From positions 1 to 16,146 of the forward strand of contig JAHEMB010000014.1 of NCBI GenBank assembly GCA_024643915.1: a stretch of 16,146 nucleotides of DNA. Reading direction: 5' to 3'. Positions 7,396 to 14,934 of the stretch are shown piece by piece. Source of the stretch: Rhodothermaceae bacterium. GTDB taxonomy: Bacteria; Bacteroidota; Rhodothermia; Rhodothermales; JAHEMB01. The position numbers and the translations under genes are program-made. Position 1 is the stretch's first letter. The number at the start of each line of letters is the position of its first letter. The notes beneath the pieces are model-generated. The model worked only from the letters and a program-made list of their open reading frames with translations, did no database searches and had not been told where the DNA came from.

Positions 7396-8252
7396 CAGGC
7401 CAGCTCTTCGGTGGATACGGCCTCGAATTCGAGGGTGACGATGTCGGCGAGGGCGATGCGGGCGCGGGCGGGCAGGCGCACCCACACATCCCGGTCCTGC
7501 CGCTCGCCCTCCACTTCCTGCACGCTGGAAGGCACCGCCTCGCCGTCGATCGTCGTGCCGAAGCGGCTGAGGTCCTTGAGGAAGAACGCGCCTTCGTCGG
7601 GATCGAAGCGGAGGCGGGCGTGCTCGCGGGAGACGTCGGGGCGGGTGTCGAGGCGGAGGTCGGCCCAGTAGCCGCGTCCCTCCTCGTCGCGCCGACCGAT
7701 GACGATAGACGGCTTGGTCATCTCGAATTCGTGCTCGCCTGAGGCGTCGGTGTAGCGCAGCCGGGCCAGAAGGGTGGGGGCGTCTTCGTACGAGATGCGG
7801 GCCGTGTGCGTCTCGCCGCCGGCTTGCCGTGTCACCACGCGCTTCGTCTGGGCGCCGGCGCCCAGTCCGGCACTCCGCTGCACGGTGAAATACGAGTGGA
7901 TCGTCAGGTCGCCGCGCCGCACCGCCGGCTCATGATCGACGCAGAAGGTGATCTCCCAGCTTTTTCCTTTCCGGGCGAAGCGTGCCGAGGTCTCCTCCTT
8001 TTTTTGCCAGGGCAGGCGGAGGCGGCGGTCCTTCTGCTCCTCGGCGCGTGCCTGGAGGGTTTCGTCGAGCTTGCGCGTGGCCTCGCGCTGGATCTCGGGG
8101 AAGAGCGGCTCCAGCTCGCGGTGGTCCTCCGGGTGGAGGTACACGTCGTAGTGGTTGGGGGCGAGGACGCTGTATTCGAGCGGCTCCAGCCCCTCAGCCA
8201 TGTTGCGGGCCAGCTCGCGGATAATCTCTCGTGCCGATACGCGTCGTTCCAT
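7395..8252 (-). CDS. FhaA-like protein: N-terminal FhaA-N/DUF3662-type domain plus C-terminal FHA domain
   Basis: The protein has 285 residues. Residues 1-70 (AREIIRELARNMAEGLEPLEY, then APNHYDVYLHPEDHREL) match the FhaA N-terminal domain pattern. The middle region (about 75-165) is basic and then beta-rich. Residues 168-280 are an FHA domain with IGRR (175-178), SREH (198-201) and LSRFGTTIDG (218-227), the residues that read phosphothreonine. There is no signal peptide or membrane segment, so it should be cytoplasmic. In mycobacteria, FhaA binds phosphorylated partners in the peptidoglycan pathway; the same job here is inferred from the adjoining phosphatase, kinase and RodA-PBP genes. It is the first gene of the cluster, and its stop overlaps the phosphatase start by one base. 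The ATG at 8252-8250 is chosen because it opens the conserved domain directly. No Shine-Dalgarno sequence is evident. Confidence 0.88.
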   Translation of the reverse strand: MERRVSAREIIRELARNMAEGLEPLEYSVLAPNHYDVYLHPEDHRELEPLFPEIQREATRKLDETLQARAEEQKDRRLRLPWQKKEETSARFARKGKSWEITFCVDHEPAVRRGDLTIHSYFTVQRSAGLGAGAQTKRVVTRQAGGETHTARISYEDAPTLLARLRYTDASGEHEFEMTKPSIVIGRRDEEGRGYWADLRLDTRPDVSREHARLRFDPDEGAFFLKDLSRFGTTIDGEAVPSSVQEVEGERQDRDVWVRLPARARIALADIVTLEFEAVSTEELA

Positions 8253-8513
8253 CGAAGGCGTGGAGTGGCTTCTACTTCAGCTTCGCCTTCCTACGTGAGG
8301 ATGCGCCGGGGGTTCTTTCTGGGGAGCGGGGAACGAGCGAAGCCTAGTCGCGCAACTGGCCCGGCAGCGCAGCGCTGAGCTACGACAAGCTGTATCTTAA
8401 GAGCATACCCGCCTCGGTCGAAACCTCGTAGTGATAACTGGCCTTTTCTCACGCTGAAGGGCGCGCCTGGCGTATCTTGCCGGTGTCCTTTCCAGCAGTT
8501 CGAGGTGATGGCG
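8253..8513. other. Divergent intergenic region, likely promoters for both sides
   Basis: These 261 bases separate the minus-strand cell-wall cluster from the plus-strand exported protein. They should hold the promoter of the whole cluster. Two TATCTT words are visible: TATCTTA within 8393-8400 and TATCTTG at 8473-8479, the latter about 35 bases before the plus-strand start, reminiscent of the Bacteroidota -7 box TAnnTTTG. No clear -33 box, RNA gene or supported ORF was found. Confidence 0.4.
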
Positions 8514-9290
8514 ATGAAGACGCAATGGATGATCGTTCTAGGGATGGGGCTGTGGGCCATTTTTGGTGGCCCGGCGCAGGCGAGCGGACCGGGCGGTCAG
8601 CCGTACATTTTTTTCCTCGGTCCCTACCTTGCGCAGTGGGAGAATGCCAGCCGGGGGCTTGAGGGCGGCCTCTTCATCCGCACCGCCGACGCCGCTTCCT
8701 TCGGCGCGGTCGACTTCCTCTTTCGCAACGACGCCGACGTGGACCCTGACTTCGCGGCGGAGGCGCGGCGGCAGTTCATGCTGGGCATCGTGCTGCGCTA
8801 CCGGCACGACGTGCTACCCCTCACCCGGAGCCTGCCCACCCTTCTCGGCATCACGCTCGACGGGCGGGCGCACTACGTCGTCAATCGGGGCGACAACGCG
8901 CCCAGCGCCGGCTTCCTCGGCCTCGACCTGGGCGGCTACCTTGCCCTCCCGCTCGCCGGGGTGCGGGCCGGGGCGGGCGCTGGCGGCTTCCTCTCGGGCA
9001 CCCTCCTCAAGGAGAACGACGCCGACGGCATCAGGGGTGTCTATCCCTTCGTCTTCGCCAGTCTCCGGCCTATTCCCGCCTTCAGCCTGGCCGCCCGCGC
9101 CTACACCCGCGACGCCGCCGTCCTGTTCGTCATGCTGACGGGCGACATCACCGCCTTCGACACCGTCAGCCTCTTCTACGAGGGCATGGTCCACGACGCC
9201 TTCGACGATGGGGAGGAGGCGACGCGCTTCCACATTTACCTCCCCCGCCACCGCGCCGGCCTCCGCCTCAACCTTGCCAGAATCCTCTAA
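8514..9290 (+). CDS. Exported protein of unknown function, possibly a small outer-membrane beta-barrel
   Basis: I do not recognise the family. The chosen start gives 258 residues beginning MKTQWMIVLGMGLWAIF and a Sec signal peptide ending near GGPAQA. GAGGTG (8502-8507) lies 6 bases before this ATG and is a good Shine-Dalgarno, which decides it over GTG 8505 and ATG 8508 in the same frame. The mature part is rich in Gly and aromatic residues, with alternating hydrophobic strands (for example GLFIRTADAASFGAVDFLF and VYPFVFASLRP) and turns containing Asp/Asn, as in small outer-membrane barrels. It ends HRAGLRLNLARIL, and a terminal amphipathic strand is also barrel-like, although the last residue is Leu rather than Phe. 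It stands alone, convergent with the channel gene. No function can be assigned. Confidence 0.8.
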   Translation: MKTQWMIVLGMGLWAIFGGPAQASGPGGQPYIFFLGPYLAQWENASRGLEGGLFIRTADAASFGAVDFLFRNDADVDPDFAAEARRQFMLGIVLRYRHDVLPLTRSLPTLLGITLDGRAHYVVNRGDNAPSAGFLGLDLGGYLALPLAGVRAGAGAGGFLSGTLLKENDADGIRGVYPFVFASLRPIPAFSLAARAYTRDAAVLFVMLTGDITAFDTVSLFYEGMVHDAFDDGEEATRFHIYLPRHRAGLRLNLARIL

Positions 9291-9298
9291 TTGCGGAA

Positions 9299-9331
9299 TG
9301 CGGATTGATTCTTCTTGGCACCCAATCCGCA
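9299..9331. terminator. Hairpin between convergent genes, possible bidirectional terminator
   Basis: Positions 9299-9307 (tgcggattg) pair perfectly with 9323-9331 (caatccgca), leaving a 15-base loop. A second copy of the TTGCGG word lies just left, at 9291-9296. The hairpin fills the 47-base gap between the ends of two convergent genes. There is no long T-tract, so termination efficiency is doubtful. It also fits the tandem-word hairpin pattern of other gaps here. Confidence 0.45.
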
Positions 9332-9337
9332 ATGGGA

Positions 9338-10402
9338 TCAGCGTCCTAAGTATCGGTAGAGGACGTCTTGCCAGTCGGCGTGACGTATTCTTTCGAGGAG
9401 GACGCGGTTGACGGGCTCATCGAGGGGGCTGCCGGGGGGCAGGGCGATGCCGTAGTATTGCGTCTCGAAGAGGGCGTCGAGCACTTCCAGGTCCCCCTCG
9501 AAATCCTTGTTGACGAGGTAGCGGAGGATGGGTTTGTCGTAGACGAACGCGTCGATCTCGTTATTGGCTAGCGCCTGGAGGCCGGCCTCGGCGGTGCCGA
9601 AGGCGCGGAACGAGAGGCGCTCGCCGTCGAGATAGGCGGCGCTGGTGGAGGCGGGGAGGGCGCCCACGCGTACGCTGGGCAGGTCGTCGGGCCCCTGCAC
9701 GGCGGTGTCGAGCTGGGAGACGGTGAGCGCCGACGTGATGGCGGCGGTGAAGCTGGAGATAATGATGATGGCGACGAACATCCAGACGAGCGCCACGACG
9801 CGCCCGCCGAGCGTGACGGGGGCTTTGTCGCCGTAGCCCACCGTGGTCATCGTCACGGCGCTCCACCAGAAGCCCGACGCGATGCCCTGCCCCGGGGCCT
9901 CCTCGAACTGCGGGTTGCGCCGTCGCTCGAAGAACCACATCAGCAGCCCGATGACGAGGAGCAGGCCGAACAGGAGGGCCAGCACCTTGAGCAACTGCGG
10001 CGAGACGAGTGCCCGCGCCACGGCCCACCATCCCGCGCCCCCCTCGGCCCGGACGGCGATGCCCAGCCCAGCGACGTAGAAGGGATGGGTGAAGTCGAGC
10101 ACCTCCTCGCGCGCCGCCGTGATGGTGAGCGCCGCCACCCCTGCATCAAACCGCCCCGTCGCCACACCGTCGATGAGCCCTTCCAGGTCGGCTTCCTCGA
10201 AGACGAAGAAAAGGCCCAACTCGGCGGCGATGCTGCGCCACAGGTCGATGCTGATGCCCTGCCACACGCCATCGACCTGCATGGCAAACGGCGGCGCCTC
10301 CTTCGTCCCCACCACTAGCACCGAGTCCGGCGCGGGCGCTCGCTGCGCGGCGGCACTCGAGCATAAAAGGAACGAGAAGGCGAACAGAAAGAAGAGACGC
10401 AC
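9338..10402 (-). CDS. GluR0-like prokaryotic ionotropic receptor: periplasmic amino-acid-binding domain with K+ channel pore
   Basis: From GTG 10402 the protein has 354 residues. It starts with a signal peptide (RLFFLFAFSFLLCSSAAAQ), followed by ligand-binding lobe S1 (about 27-128) with ITAARE, whose Arg98 fits the carboxylate-binding arginine of glutamate receptors. Next come a membrane helix (137-158), a pore loop with the potassium filter TTVGYGD (186-192), a membrane helix (201-222) ending SFTAAITSALTV, comparable to the SYTANLAAF gate motif of animal receptors, and lobe S2 with NEIDAFVYDK (281-290), whose Asp284 fits the amino-group ligand. Four such subunits would form a ligand-gated potassium channel in the inner membrane. 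An upstream in-frame ATG at 10474 adds 24 Pro-rich residues ahead of the signal peptide; I prefer the GTG but cannot exclude the ATG. The ligand cannot be told from sequence. Confidence 0.9.
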   Translation of the reverse strand: MRLFFLFAFSFLLCSSAAAQRAPAPDSVLVVGTKEAPPFAMQVDGVWQGISIDLWRSIAAELGLFFVFEEADLEGLIDGVATGRFDAGVAALTITAAREEVLDFTHPFYVAGLGIAVRAEGGAGWWAVARALVSPQLLKVLALLFGLLLVIGLLMWFFERRRNPQFEEAPGQGIASGFWWSAVTMTTVGYGDKAPVTLGGRVVALVWMFVAIIIISSFTAAITSALTVSQLDTAVQGPDDLPSVRVGALPASTSAAYLDGERLSFRAFGTAEAGLQALANNEIDAFVYDKPILRYLVNKDFEGDLEVLDALFETQYYGIALPPGSPLDEPVNRVLLERIRHADWQDVLYRYLGR

Positions 10403-10433
10403 GTGCGGATCGGGTAGGGGCAGGTGAAGGATT

Positions 10434-10497
10434 GGGCGTATGGGCGTGGGAAAAGCTGAACATCGTCCATACATTCAGACTTCCATACGTCCACACC
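10434..10497. repeat. Imperfect hairpin and tandem words of the GTATGG(A/G)CG type
   Basis: Positions 10437-10443 (cgtatgg) are the inverted copy of 10483-10489 (ccatacg). The word recurs as ccatac at 10468-10473 and in looser forms (gcgtggg, cgtccacacc). It lies in the gap upstream of the channel gene. It has the same style as the other intergenic word hairpins but uses a different word. Confidence 0.45.
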
Positions 10498-10534
10498 TTA
10501 ATCGGTCTACGCAACCTATCAAACGCCCTCGATC

Positions 10535-10558
10535 TTTTCCACAAAAATCTGTGCAAAT
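10535..10558. promoter_or_regulatory. Inverted pair of DnaA-box-like words in the cupin/channel divergent region
   Basis: TTTTCCACA (10535-10543) fits the DnaA consensus TTWTNCACA. TGTGCAAAT (10550-10558) is the reverse complement of ATTTGCACA, with one mismatch to it. Six bases separate the two words. A pair alone is weak evidence for DnaA control, and no origin genes are nearby. A TATTTTTA word at 10585-10592 could be a -7 box for the cupin gene. Confidence 0.2.
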
Positions 10559-10619
10559 CCGCCCCACCTGCGCTCTCCGTTTTCTATTTTTACCCCGACC
10601 TAAACCCTAACCCGATCTC

Positions 10620-10940
10620 ATGGAAATTACCACCCTCAAAACGCAGCGCCGCTTCGCCGACGAGAAGATGCAGAAGGTGCCCGTCTTCGATACCGAGAAG
10701 ATGTTCTTCGACCAGTATTGCCTGCTGCCGGGGCAGGCGCAGAAGATCCACACCCACGCAGGGGAGGATAAGGTCTACCTGGTCTTTGACGGCGAGGCGA
10801 CGGTTCATGTCGGCGGCGAGGAGCAGGTACTGCGCGAAGGGCAGGCCGCCCTCGCCCGCGCCGGAACGGCCCACGGCGTCCGCAACGCGACCGACGCGCC
10901 GCTCGTCGTCCTGGCGGTGATGGCGCCGCGCCCCGATTAG
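10620..10940 (+). CDS. Small single-domain cupin protein
   Basis: The protein has 106 residues and consists of one cupin barrel. The first cupin motif is HTHAGEDKVYLVFDGEATV, with likely metal ligands His44, His46 and Glu49 or Glu59. The second is REGQAALARAGTAHGVRN, with His85 as the last ligand. The intervening strands carry the usual Gly residues (VGGEEQV). There is no signal peptide, so it should be cytoplasmic. Cupins of this size include isomerases, dioxygenase-like proteins and small-molecule-binding regulators, and nothing here narrows it further. The gene stands alone, divergent from the channel gene and followed within a few bases by a word-repeat hairpin. The start ATG lies 28 bases after a TATTTTTA word. 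No Shine-Dalgarno is visible. Confidence 0.88.
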   Translation: MEITTLKTQRRFADEKMQKVPVFDTEKMFFDQYCLLPGQAQKIHTHAGEDKVYLVFDGEATVHVGGEEQVLREGQAALARAGTAHGVRNATDAPLVVLAVMAPRPD

Positions 10941-11030
10941 GAATCGAGGAATCAAAGAGACGAAGAAACGACGAGTGGTTGAAAGCAAGCTTATCTTCGA
11001 TTCCTCGTCTCTTCGATTCTTCGTTTCATT
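10941..11030. repeat. Imperfect hairpin built of GAATCGA / GAGACGA / GAAACGA words
   Basis: Positions 10949-10967 and 11001-11019 form an inverted repeat with 17 of 19 positions complementary. Flanking copies of GAATCGAGG (10941-10949) and of the inverted forms (cgattcttcgtttc) extend the pattern. It follows the cupin stop directly and ends about 36 bases before the amidohydrolase start. The same words occur at 267-341, over 10 kb away, so this is a dispersed family. Confidence 0.7.
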
Positions 11031-11065
11031 CTCTCCAAGGCTTCATTCCTTCGCCAACGTTCGCC

Positions 11066-12652
11066 ATGCCACGCCGCTTCCTCCTCGCCGCCCTGCTCGC
11101 CCTCGTCCCCGCGCTCGTCTTTGCGCAGATCCCCGAGGCGCCGCCGCGCGCCGAGGGCGAGGGGCCGTACGAACGCCTGGTGCTGCGCGGCGGCACGCTC
11201 ATCGACGGCACCGGCGCCCCGCCTATCGGGCCCGTGGACATTGTCGTCGAGGGCAACCGGATCGTGCAGATCAGCACGGTGGGGTATCCCGGCGTGGCGA
11301 TCCGTGACGAGGACCGGCCCGAGGGCGGCGACCGGGAGGTGGATATTTCAGGGATGTACGTGCTGCCCGGCCTGGTGGACATGCACGGCCACATGGGCGG
11401 CGAGGCGCAGGGGACGCCCGCCGAGTACGTCTTCAAGCTGTGGATGGGGCACGGCATCACCACCATCCGCGACCCCTCCTGCGGCAACGGCCTTGCCTTC
11501 TGCCTGGAGCACAAGGCGAAGAGCGCCGCCAACGAGATCACCGCCCCGCGCATCGAAGCCTATGCCGCCTTCGGGATGGGCAGCGAAAAGCCCATCGCCA
11601 CGCCCGAGGACGCCCGCGAATGGGTGCGCTGGCTGGCCGCGCAGGGCGCCGACGGCATCAAGTTCTTCGGCGCGCCGCCCGAGATCATGGCGGCCGCCCT
11701 CGACGAGGCGGGCAAGCAGGGGCTGGGGACGGCCATGCACCACGCCCAGATGGCCGTCACCCGCTGGAACGTCCTCGACTCGGCCACGCATGGGCTGACG
11801 ACGATGGAGCATTGGTACGGCCTCCCCGAAGCCCTCTTCACCGACCGCATCGTGCAGCACTACCCGGTCGATTACAACTACCTCGACGAGCAACACCGCT
11901 TCGGCGAGGCGGGGCGGCTGTGGGCGCAGGCCGCACCGCCCGGCAGCCCCCGCTGGAACATCGTCATGGACTCGCTCCTCGCCCTCGACTTCACGCTGGT
12001 GCCCACCTTCAACATCTACGAGGCCAGCCGCGACCTCATGCGGACCGTCCGCGCCGAGTGGCACGACACCTACACCCTGCCCGCACTCTGGGAGTTTTTC
12101 CGCCCCAGCCGCCGCGCCCACGGCTCCTACTGGTTCTACTGGACGACCGAGGAGGAAGTGGCCTGGCGCGACAACTACCGCCGTTGGATGCAGTTCGTGA
12201 ACGAGTACAAGAACCGGGGCGGGCGCGTGGCGACGGGCAGCGACAGCGGCTACATCTACCAGACCTACGGTTTCGGCTATGTCCGCGAGTTGGAGCTGCT
12301 GCGCGAGGCTGGCTTCCACCCGCTCGAAGTGCTCTGGTCCGCTACGCTCAAAGGCGCCGAAGCCCTCGGGCGCGACGACGAGATCGGCACCGTCGAGGTC
12401 GGCAAGAAGGCCGACTTTGCCATCGTCGAGGCCAATCCCCTCGCTAACCTGAAGGTGCTCTACGGCACGGGCGCGATCAAGCTCGACGATGCGACAGGCG
12501 AGGTGACGCGCGTCGGCGGCGTCCGCTACACCATCAAAGACGGCATCCTCTACGACGCCCCTGCCCTCCGCGCCGACGTGCGCCGCATCGTCGAGGCCGC
12601 GAAGGCCGAAGCCGGCATCCCCGCCGGGCCGATGCCCGTGACGACGGATTGA
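11066..12652 (+). CDS. Secreted metal-dependent amidohydrolase (imidazolonepropionase-like)
   Basis: The chosen ATG gives 528 residues starting with a clear signal peptide (MPRRFLLAALLALVPALVFAQ). An in-frame TTG at 10979 would add 29 residues encoded by the repeat region and is rejected. The amidohydrolase frame is complete: an N-terminal beta segment RGGTLIDGTGAP, HGH at 107-109 (VDMHGH), Lys199 in DGIKF as a candidate bridging lysine, His225/226 and His242/249 as metal ligands, and GSDSG with Asp393 as the catalytic acid. The C-terminal stretch EIGTVEVGKKADFAIVEANP is typical of the family. About 100 residues between 255 and 385 are rich in Trp and Tyr and form a longer lid than usual. The substrate is unknown; relatives act on cyclic ureides, dipeptides or carbamates. 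It should act in the periplasm or outside the cell. Confidence 0.9.
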   Translation: MPRRFLLAALLALVPALVFAQIPEAPPRAEGEGPYERLVLRGGTLIDGTGAPPIGPVDIVVEGNRIVQISTVGYPGVAIRDEDRPEGGDREVDISGMYVLPGLVDMHGHMGGEAQGTPAEYVFKLWMGHGITTIRDPSCGNGLAFCLEHKAKSAANEITAPRIEAYAAFGMGSEKPIATPEDAREWVRWLAAQGADGIKFFGAPPEIMAAALDEAGKQGLGTAMHHAQMAVTRWNVLDSATHGLTTMEHWYGLPEALFTDRIVQHYPVDYNYLDEQHRFGEAGRLWAQAAPPGSPRWNIVMDSLLALDFTLVPTFNIYEASRDLMRTVRAEWHDTYTLPALWEFFRPSRRAHGSYWFYWTTEEEVAWRDNYRRWMQFVNEYKNRGGRVATGSDSGYIYQTYGFGYVRELELLREAGFHPLEVLWSATLKGAEALGRDDEIGTVEVGKKADFAIVEANPLANLKVLYGTGAIKLDDATGEVTRVGGVRYTIKDGILYDAPALRADVRRIVEAAKAEAGIPAGPMPVTTD

Positions 12653-12725
12653 GAGCCGGGGAGAGGGGGGAAATGTGAAAAATGGGGGAGCAACGTCATG
12701 AAGGGGAAGGCTACCCTGTGTATAA

Positions 12726-12741
12726 GGGAAAGGGATTTCCC
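12726..12741. other. Small inverted repeat just before the next gene
   Basis: GGGAAA (12726-12731) and TTTCCC (12736-12741) form a 6-bp stem with a 4-base loop, followed by AATTTTCTC. It lies between the amidohydrolase stop and the start of the small exported protein. It could be a weak terminator or a translation-affecting hairpin. Confidence 0.25.
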
Positions 12742-12759
12742 AATTTTCTCTCCGGCCTC

Positions 12760-13215
12760 ATGCGTCTCCCACTTTTGCTCCTGACGGCGTTGCTATTCTT
12801 CGCGTCGCCCGAAACTGCTCGTGCCCAACTCCTCGTCGACACGCTCTACACCTGGAAGGGCTTTAGCCGCACGGCGCAAGCGCGCGTCCGCCTCTACGCC
12901 GGTCTCCCAGACGAGGACCGCTCCCATATCTTCGTCCTTCAGGAGATGGCCGACAATCGTGGCCCCACGACGGTGGACGACGCCCGCCTGCTGGCCGACC
13001 TGGTGGGGCGCGAGTTCGGAATCGAGCCGGGCGAGGCCTACTTCCTCTTTCACTGGGGCGGCTTCAGCTTCGAGGGCGCCGATCCTGACGATGGGAAAGA
13101 GCTCTTCCTGCGCGCCACCTTCAAGCGCAACAAGAGCGGCATCCTTGGCTCGCCGCTCTGGCGCGTCGTCAGCCGCGAGGAGGTAGAGGAGCTGACGGAC
13201 CGACAGTTCCACTGA
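12760..13215 (+). CDS. Small exported protein of unknown function
   Basis: I do not recognise the family. From ATG 12760 the protein has 151 residues and opens with a signal peptide (MRLPLLLLTALLFFASPETARAQ). An in-frame ATG at 12682 would add 26 residues rich in Gly and Lys ahead of the signal peptide and is rejected. The mature part starts LLVDTLYTWKGFSRTAQARVRLY and contains a helical stretch TVDDARLLADLVGREFG, an aromatic beta stretch AYFLFHWGGFSF and a basic segment (FKRNKSG). It has no Cys residues, no lipobox and no obvious catalytic motif. It follows the secreted amidohydrolase on the same strand with a gap of 107 bases, so the two may be co-transcribed, although the small hairpin between them argues for some separation. 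Confidence 0.75.
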   Translation: MRLPLLLLTALLFFASPETARAQLLVDTLYTWKGFSRTAQARVRLYAGLPDEDRSHIFVLQEMADNRGPTTVDDARLLADLVGREFGIEPGEAYFLFHWGGFSFEGADPDDGKELFLRATFKRNKSGILGSPLWRVVSREEVEELTDRQFH

Positions 13216-13234
13216 GGGCGCTCTTACGTCAATG

Positions 13235-13298
13235 AGCAATGAGAAAGGTGCAATGGCCTCGCATTAAGCATCACGCTTCTCGATCACTGCTCATTGCT
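13235..13298. repeat. Imperfect hairpin built of GCAATGAG / CAATGG words between convergent genes
   Basis: Positions 13235-13243 (agcaatgag) and 13290-13298 (ctcattgct) are a perfect 9-base inverted repeat. Looser copies lie on both sides (tcaatga, gcaatgg, attgcccatta). The element fills the 99-base gap between the ends of two convergent genes and could help termination in both directions. Confidence 0.55.
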
Positions 13299-13314
13299 AA
13301 TTGCCCATTAGGTA

Positions 13315-14934
13315 TTAGCCGCCGAGCCGCACCACCACCGCCTCGTGGCCCCGCAACGTCAGCGTGTCTTCCACCTTTTCCTCGTCCCGGTCCAGGTGGG
13401 ATGAAAGGAGCAGGCAGCCCGGTGTAGGCAGGGCGACCTGCTGCGCGTCAGAGGAGAAATTCAGCGCCACGAGGATCTTCTCGTCCCCGGCTTCGCGCAA
13501 GAAAACGAAGCAGTCCTCCGGCGCCTCGTCGATGGGGCAGTAGGGGCCCTGATGGAGGGCGGGCGATTCGCTACGCAGAGCGAGAAGCTTACGATACAAA
13601 TGCAGCATCGAGCGCGGCTCCCGAAGCTCGTGCTCGACGTTGACCGTCTTGTAGTCGTCGCCGAGGGGGAGCCAGAGGCGCTCGGGCGGGGCGTCGGAGA
13701 AGCCAGCGGAGCGGGAGGCGTCCCAGGGCATCGGCGTGCGGCAGCCATCGCGCGTCAGCTCGGGGAGGCTGCGGAAACCCCAGGGGTCCTGCTGCCGCTC
13801 CCTCGGCACGTCTACCTCGGCCATGCCCAACTCCTCGCCGTAGTAGAGCGTGGGGGTGCCGCGCAGGGTTAGCAGCAGCACCGCCGCCACGCGCGCCTGC
13901 GCCGCTCCCTCGCGCGTGACGAAACGCGTCTCGTCGTGGTTGTTGAGGACGTAGTTGGGCCAGGCGCCCTCGGGCAGGGCGGCCTCCAGGGCGTCTACCG
14001 TAGCGCGCACGGCGGCGGCCTCCCAGGCCGTGTTCAGCAGGGCGAAGTTGAACGGCATGTGTAGCTCGTCGAGATCCTCGCCGTAGTAGCGCACCCACTT
14101 CTCCCAGTCGTAAATGTGCATCTCGCCGATGGAGACGCGCGGCGGGTCATAGCTGTCGATGAGCCGCCGGATCTCCCGGTAGATCGGGTGGATGTCCGGA
14201 TGGGCCTTGTCGTACAGGTGGAGTTGGGTGTCGTACTCGCCCATCGGCTTGTGGAAGGTGCCTTCGTGGGGGTTGGGCGGGTTGTCGCGCAGTGCGGGGT
14301 CCTTCATAAAAGCATGGGCCACATCGATGCGGAAGCCGTCCACGCCGCGCGCCAGCCAGAACCGCAACACGTCGAACATGGCGGCTTTGACCTCGGGATT
14401 GCGCCAGTTGAGGTCGGGCTGCTCTTTCAGGAACGAATGGAGGTAGAATTGCTCCGTCGACTCGTCCCACTCCCACGCACCGCCCCCGAAAACGCTCAGC
14501 CAGTTGTTGGGGGGGGAGCCGTCGGGTTTGGGATCGCGCCATACGTACCAGTCGCGCTTGGGGCTGGTGCGCGCCGACCGCGACTCCTTGAACCACCGGT
14601 GCTGATCCGACGTGTGGTTAGGGACGAAGTCGACGATGAGTTTGAGGCCGCGCCGGTGCGCCGCCGCCACGAGCCGGTCGAAGTCTTCGAGCGTGCCGAA
14701 CTGCGGATCGACATCGCAGTAATCGGCCACGTCGTAGCCGAAATCAGCCTGGGGCGAGGGATAGAAGGGCGAGAGCCAGATCGCGTCGACGCCGAGTGTC
14801 TCGCGCAGGTAATCGAGCTTCTCGATCACGCCCGGCAGGTCGCCGATGCCGTCGCCGTTGGTGTCTTTGAAAGAGCGGGGGTAGATTTGGTAGACGACGC
14901 CGGTCTGCCACCAGGCGTAACGTGCATCAGGCAT
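13315..14934 (-). CDS. GH13 alpha-glucosidase / oligo-1,6-glucosidase-type enzyme
   Basis: The protein has 539 residues, the usual length for this group. It starts WWQTGVVYQIYPRSFKDTNGDGIGDL, a signature of GH13 alpha-glucosidases. The four conserved regions are present: VDFVPNH (101-107), GFRIDVAHAF with nucleophile Asp204 (200-209), IGEMHIYD with acid/base Glu271 (269-276) and NNHDETR with Asp334 (331-337). The Asn-rich PPNNWLSVFGG (141-151) and the C-terminal beta domain (about 450-539) are also typical. It has no signal peptide, so it should be cytoplasmic, releasing glucose from maltose or short alpha-glucans, or possibly acting on sucrose or trehalose-like sugars; the linkage cannot be fixed by eye. 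It is divergent from a beta-phosphoglucomutase-like HAD gene, which fits alpha-glucan use. The ATG at 14934-14932 opens directly into the catalytic domain. Confidence 0.95.
   Translation of the reverse strand: MPDARYAWWQTGVVYQIYPRSFKDTNGDGIGDLPGVIEKLDYLRETLGVDAIWLSPFYPSPQADFGYDVADYCDVDPQFGTLEDFDRLVAAAHRRGLKLIVDFVPNHTSDQHRWFKESRSARTSPKRDWYVWRDPKPDGSPPNNWLSVFGGGAWEWDESTEQFYLHSFLKEQPDLNWRNPEVKAAMFDVLRFWLARGVDGFRIDVAHAFMKDPALRDNPPNPHEGTFHKPMGEYDTQLHLYDKAHPDIHPIYREIRRLIDSYDPPRVSIGEMHIYDWEKWVRYYGEDLDELHMPFNFALLNTAWEAAAVRATVDALEAALPEGAWPNYVLNNHDETRFVTREGAAQARVAAVLLLTLRGTPTLYYGEELGMAEVDVPRERQQDPWGFRSLPELTRDGCRTPMPWDASRSAGFSDAPPERLWLPLGDDYKTVNVEHELREPRSMLHLYRKLLALRSESPALHQGPYCPIDEAPEDCFVFLREAGDEKILVALNFSSDAQQVALPTPGCLLLSSHLDRDEEKVEDTLTLRGHEAVVVRLGG

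Noticed and set aside
6436..7671. Plus-strand open frame opposite the phosphatase and FHA genes
   Set aside because: Antisense shadow; the opposite strand carries complete PP2C and FHA motifs.
8291..8560. Minus-strand 89-residue frame upstream of the FHA gene
   Set aside because: It overlaps the start and signal peptide of the plus-strand exported protein, and has no domain or start signal.
10941..11030. CRISPR-like repeats
   Set aside because: The words are short, imperfect, adjacent and inverted, with no regular spacers and no cas genes.
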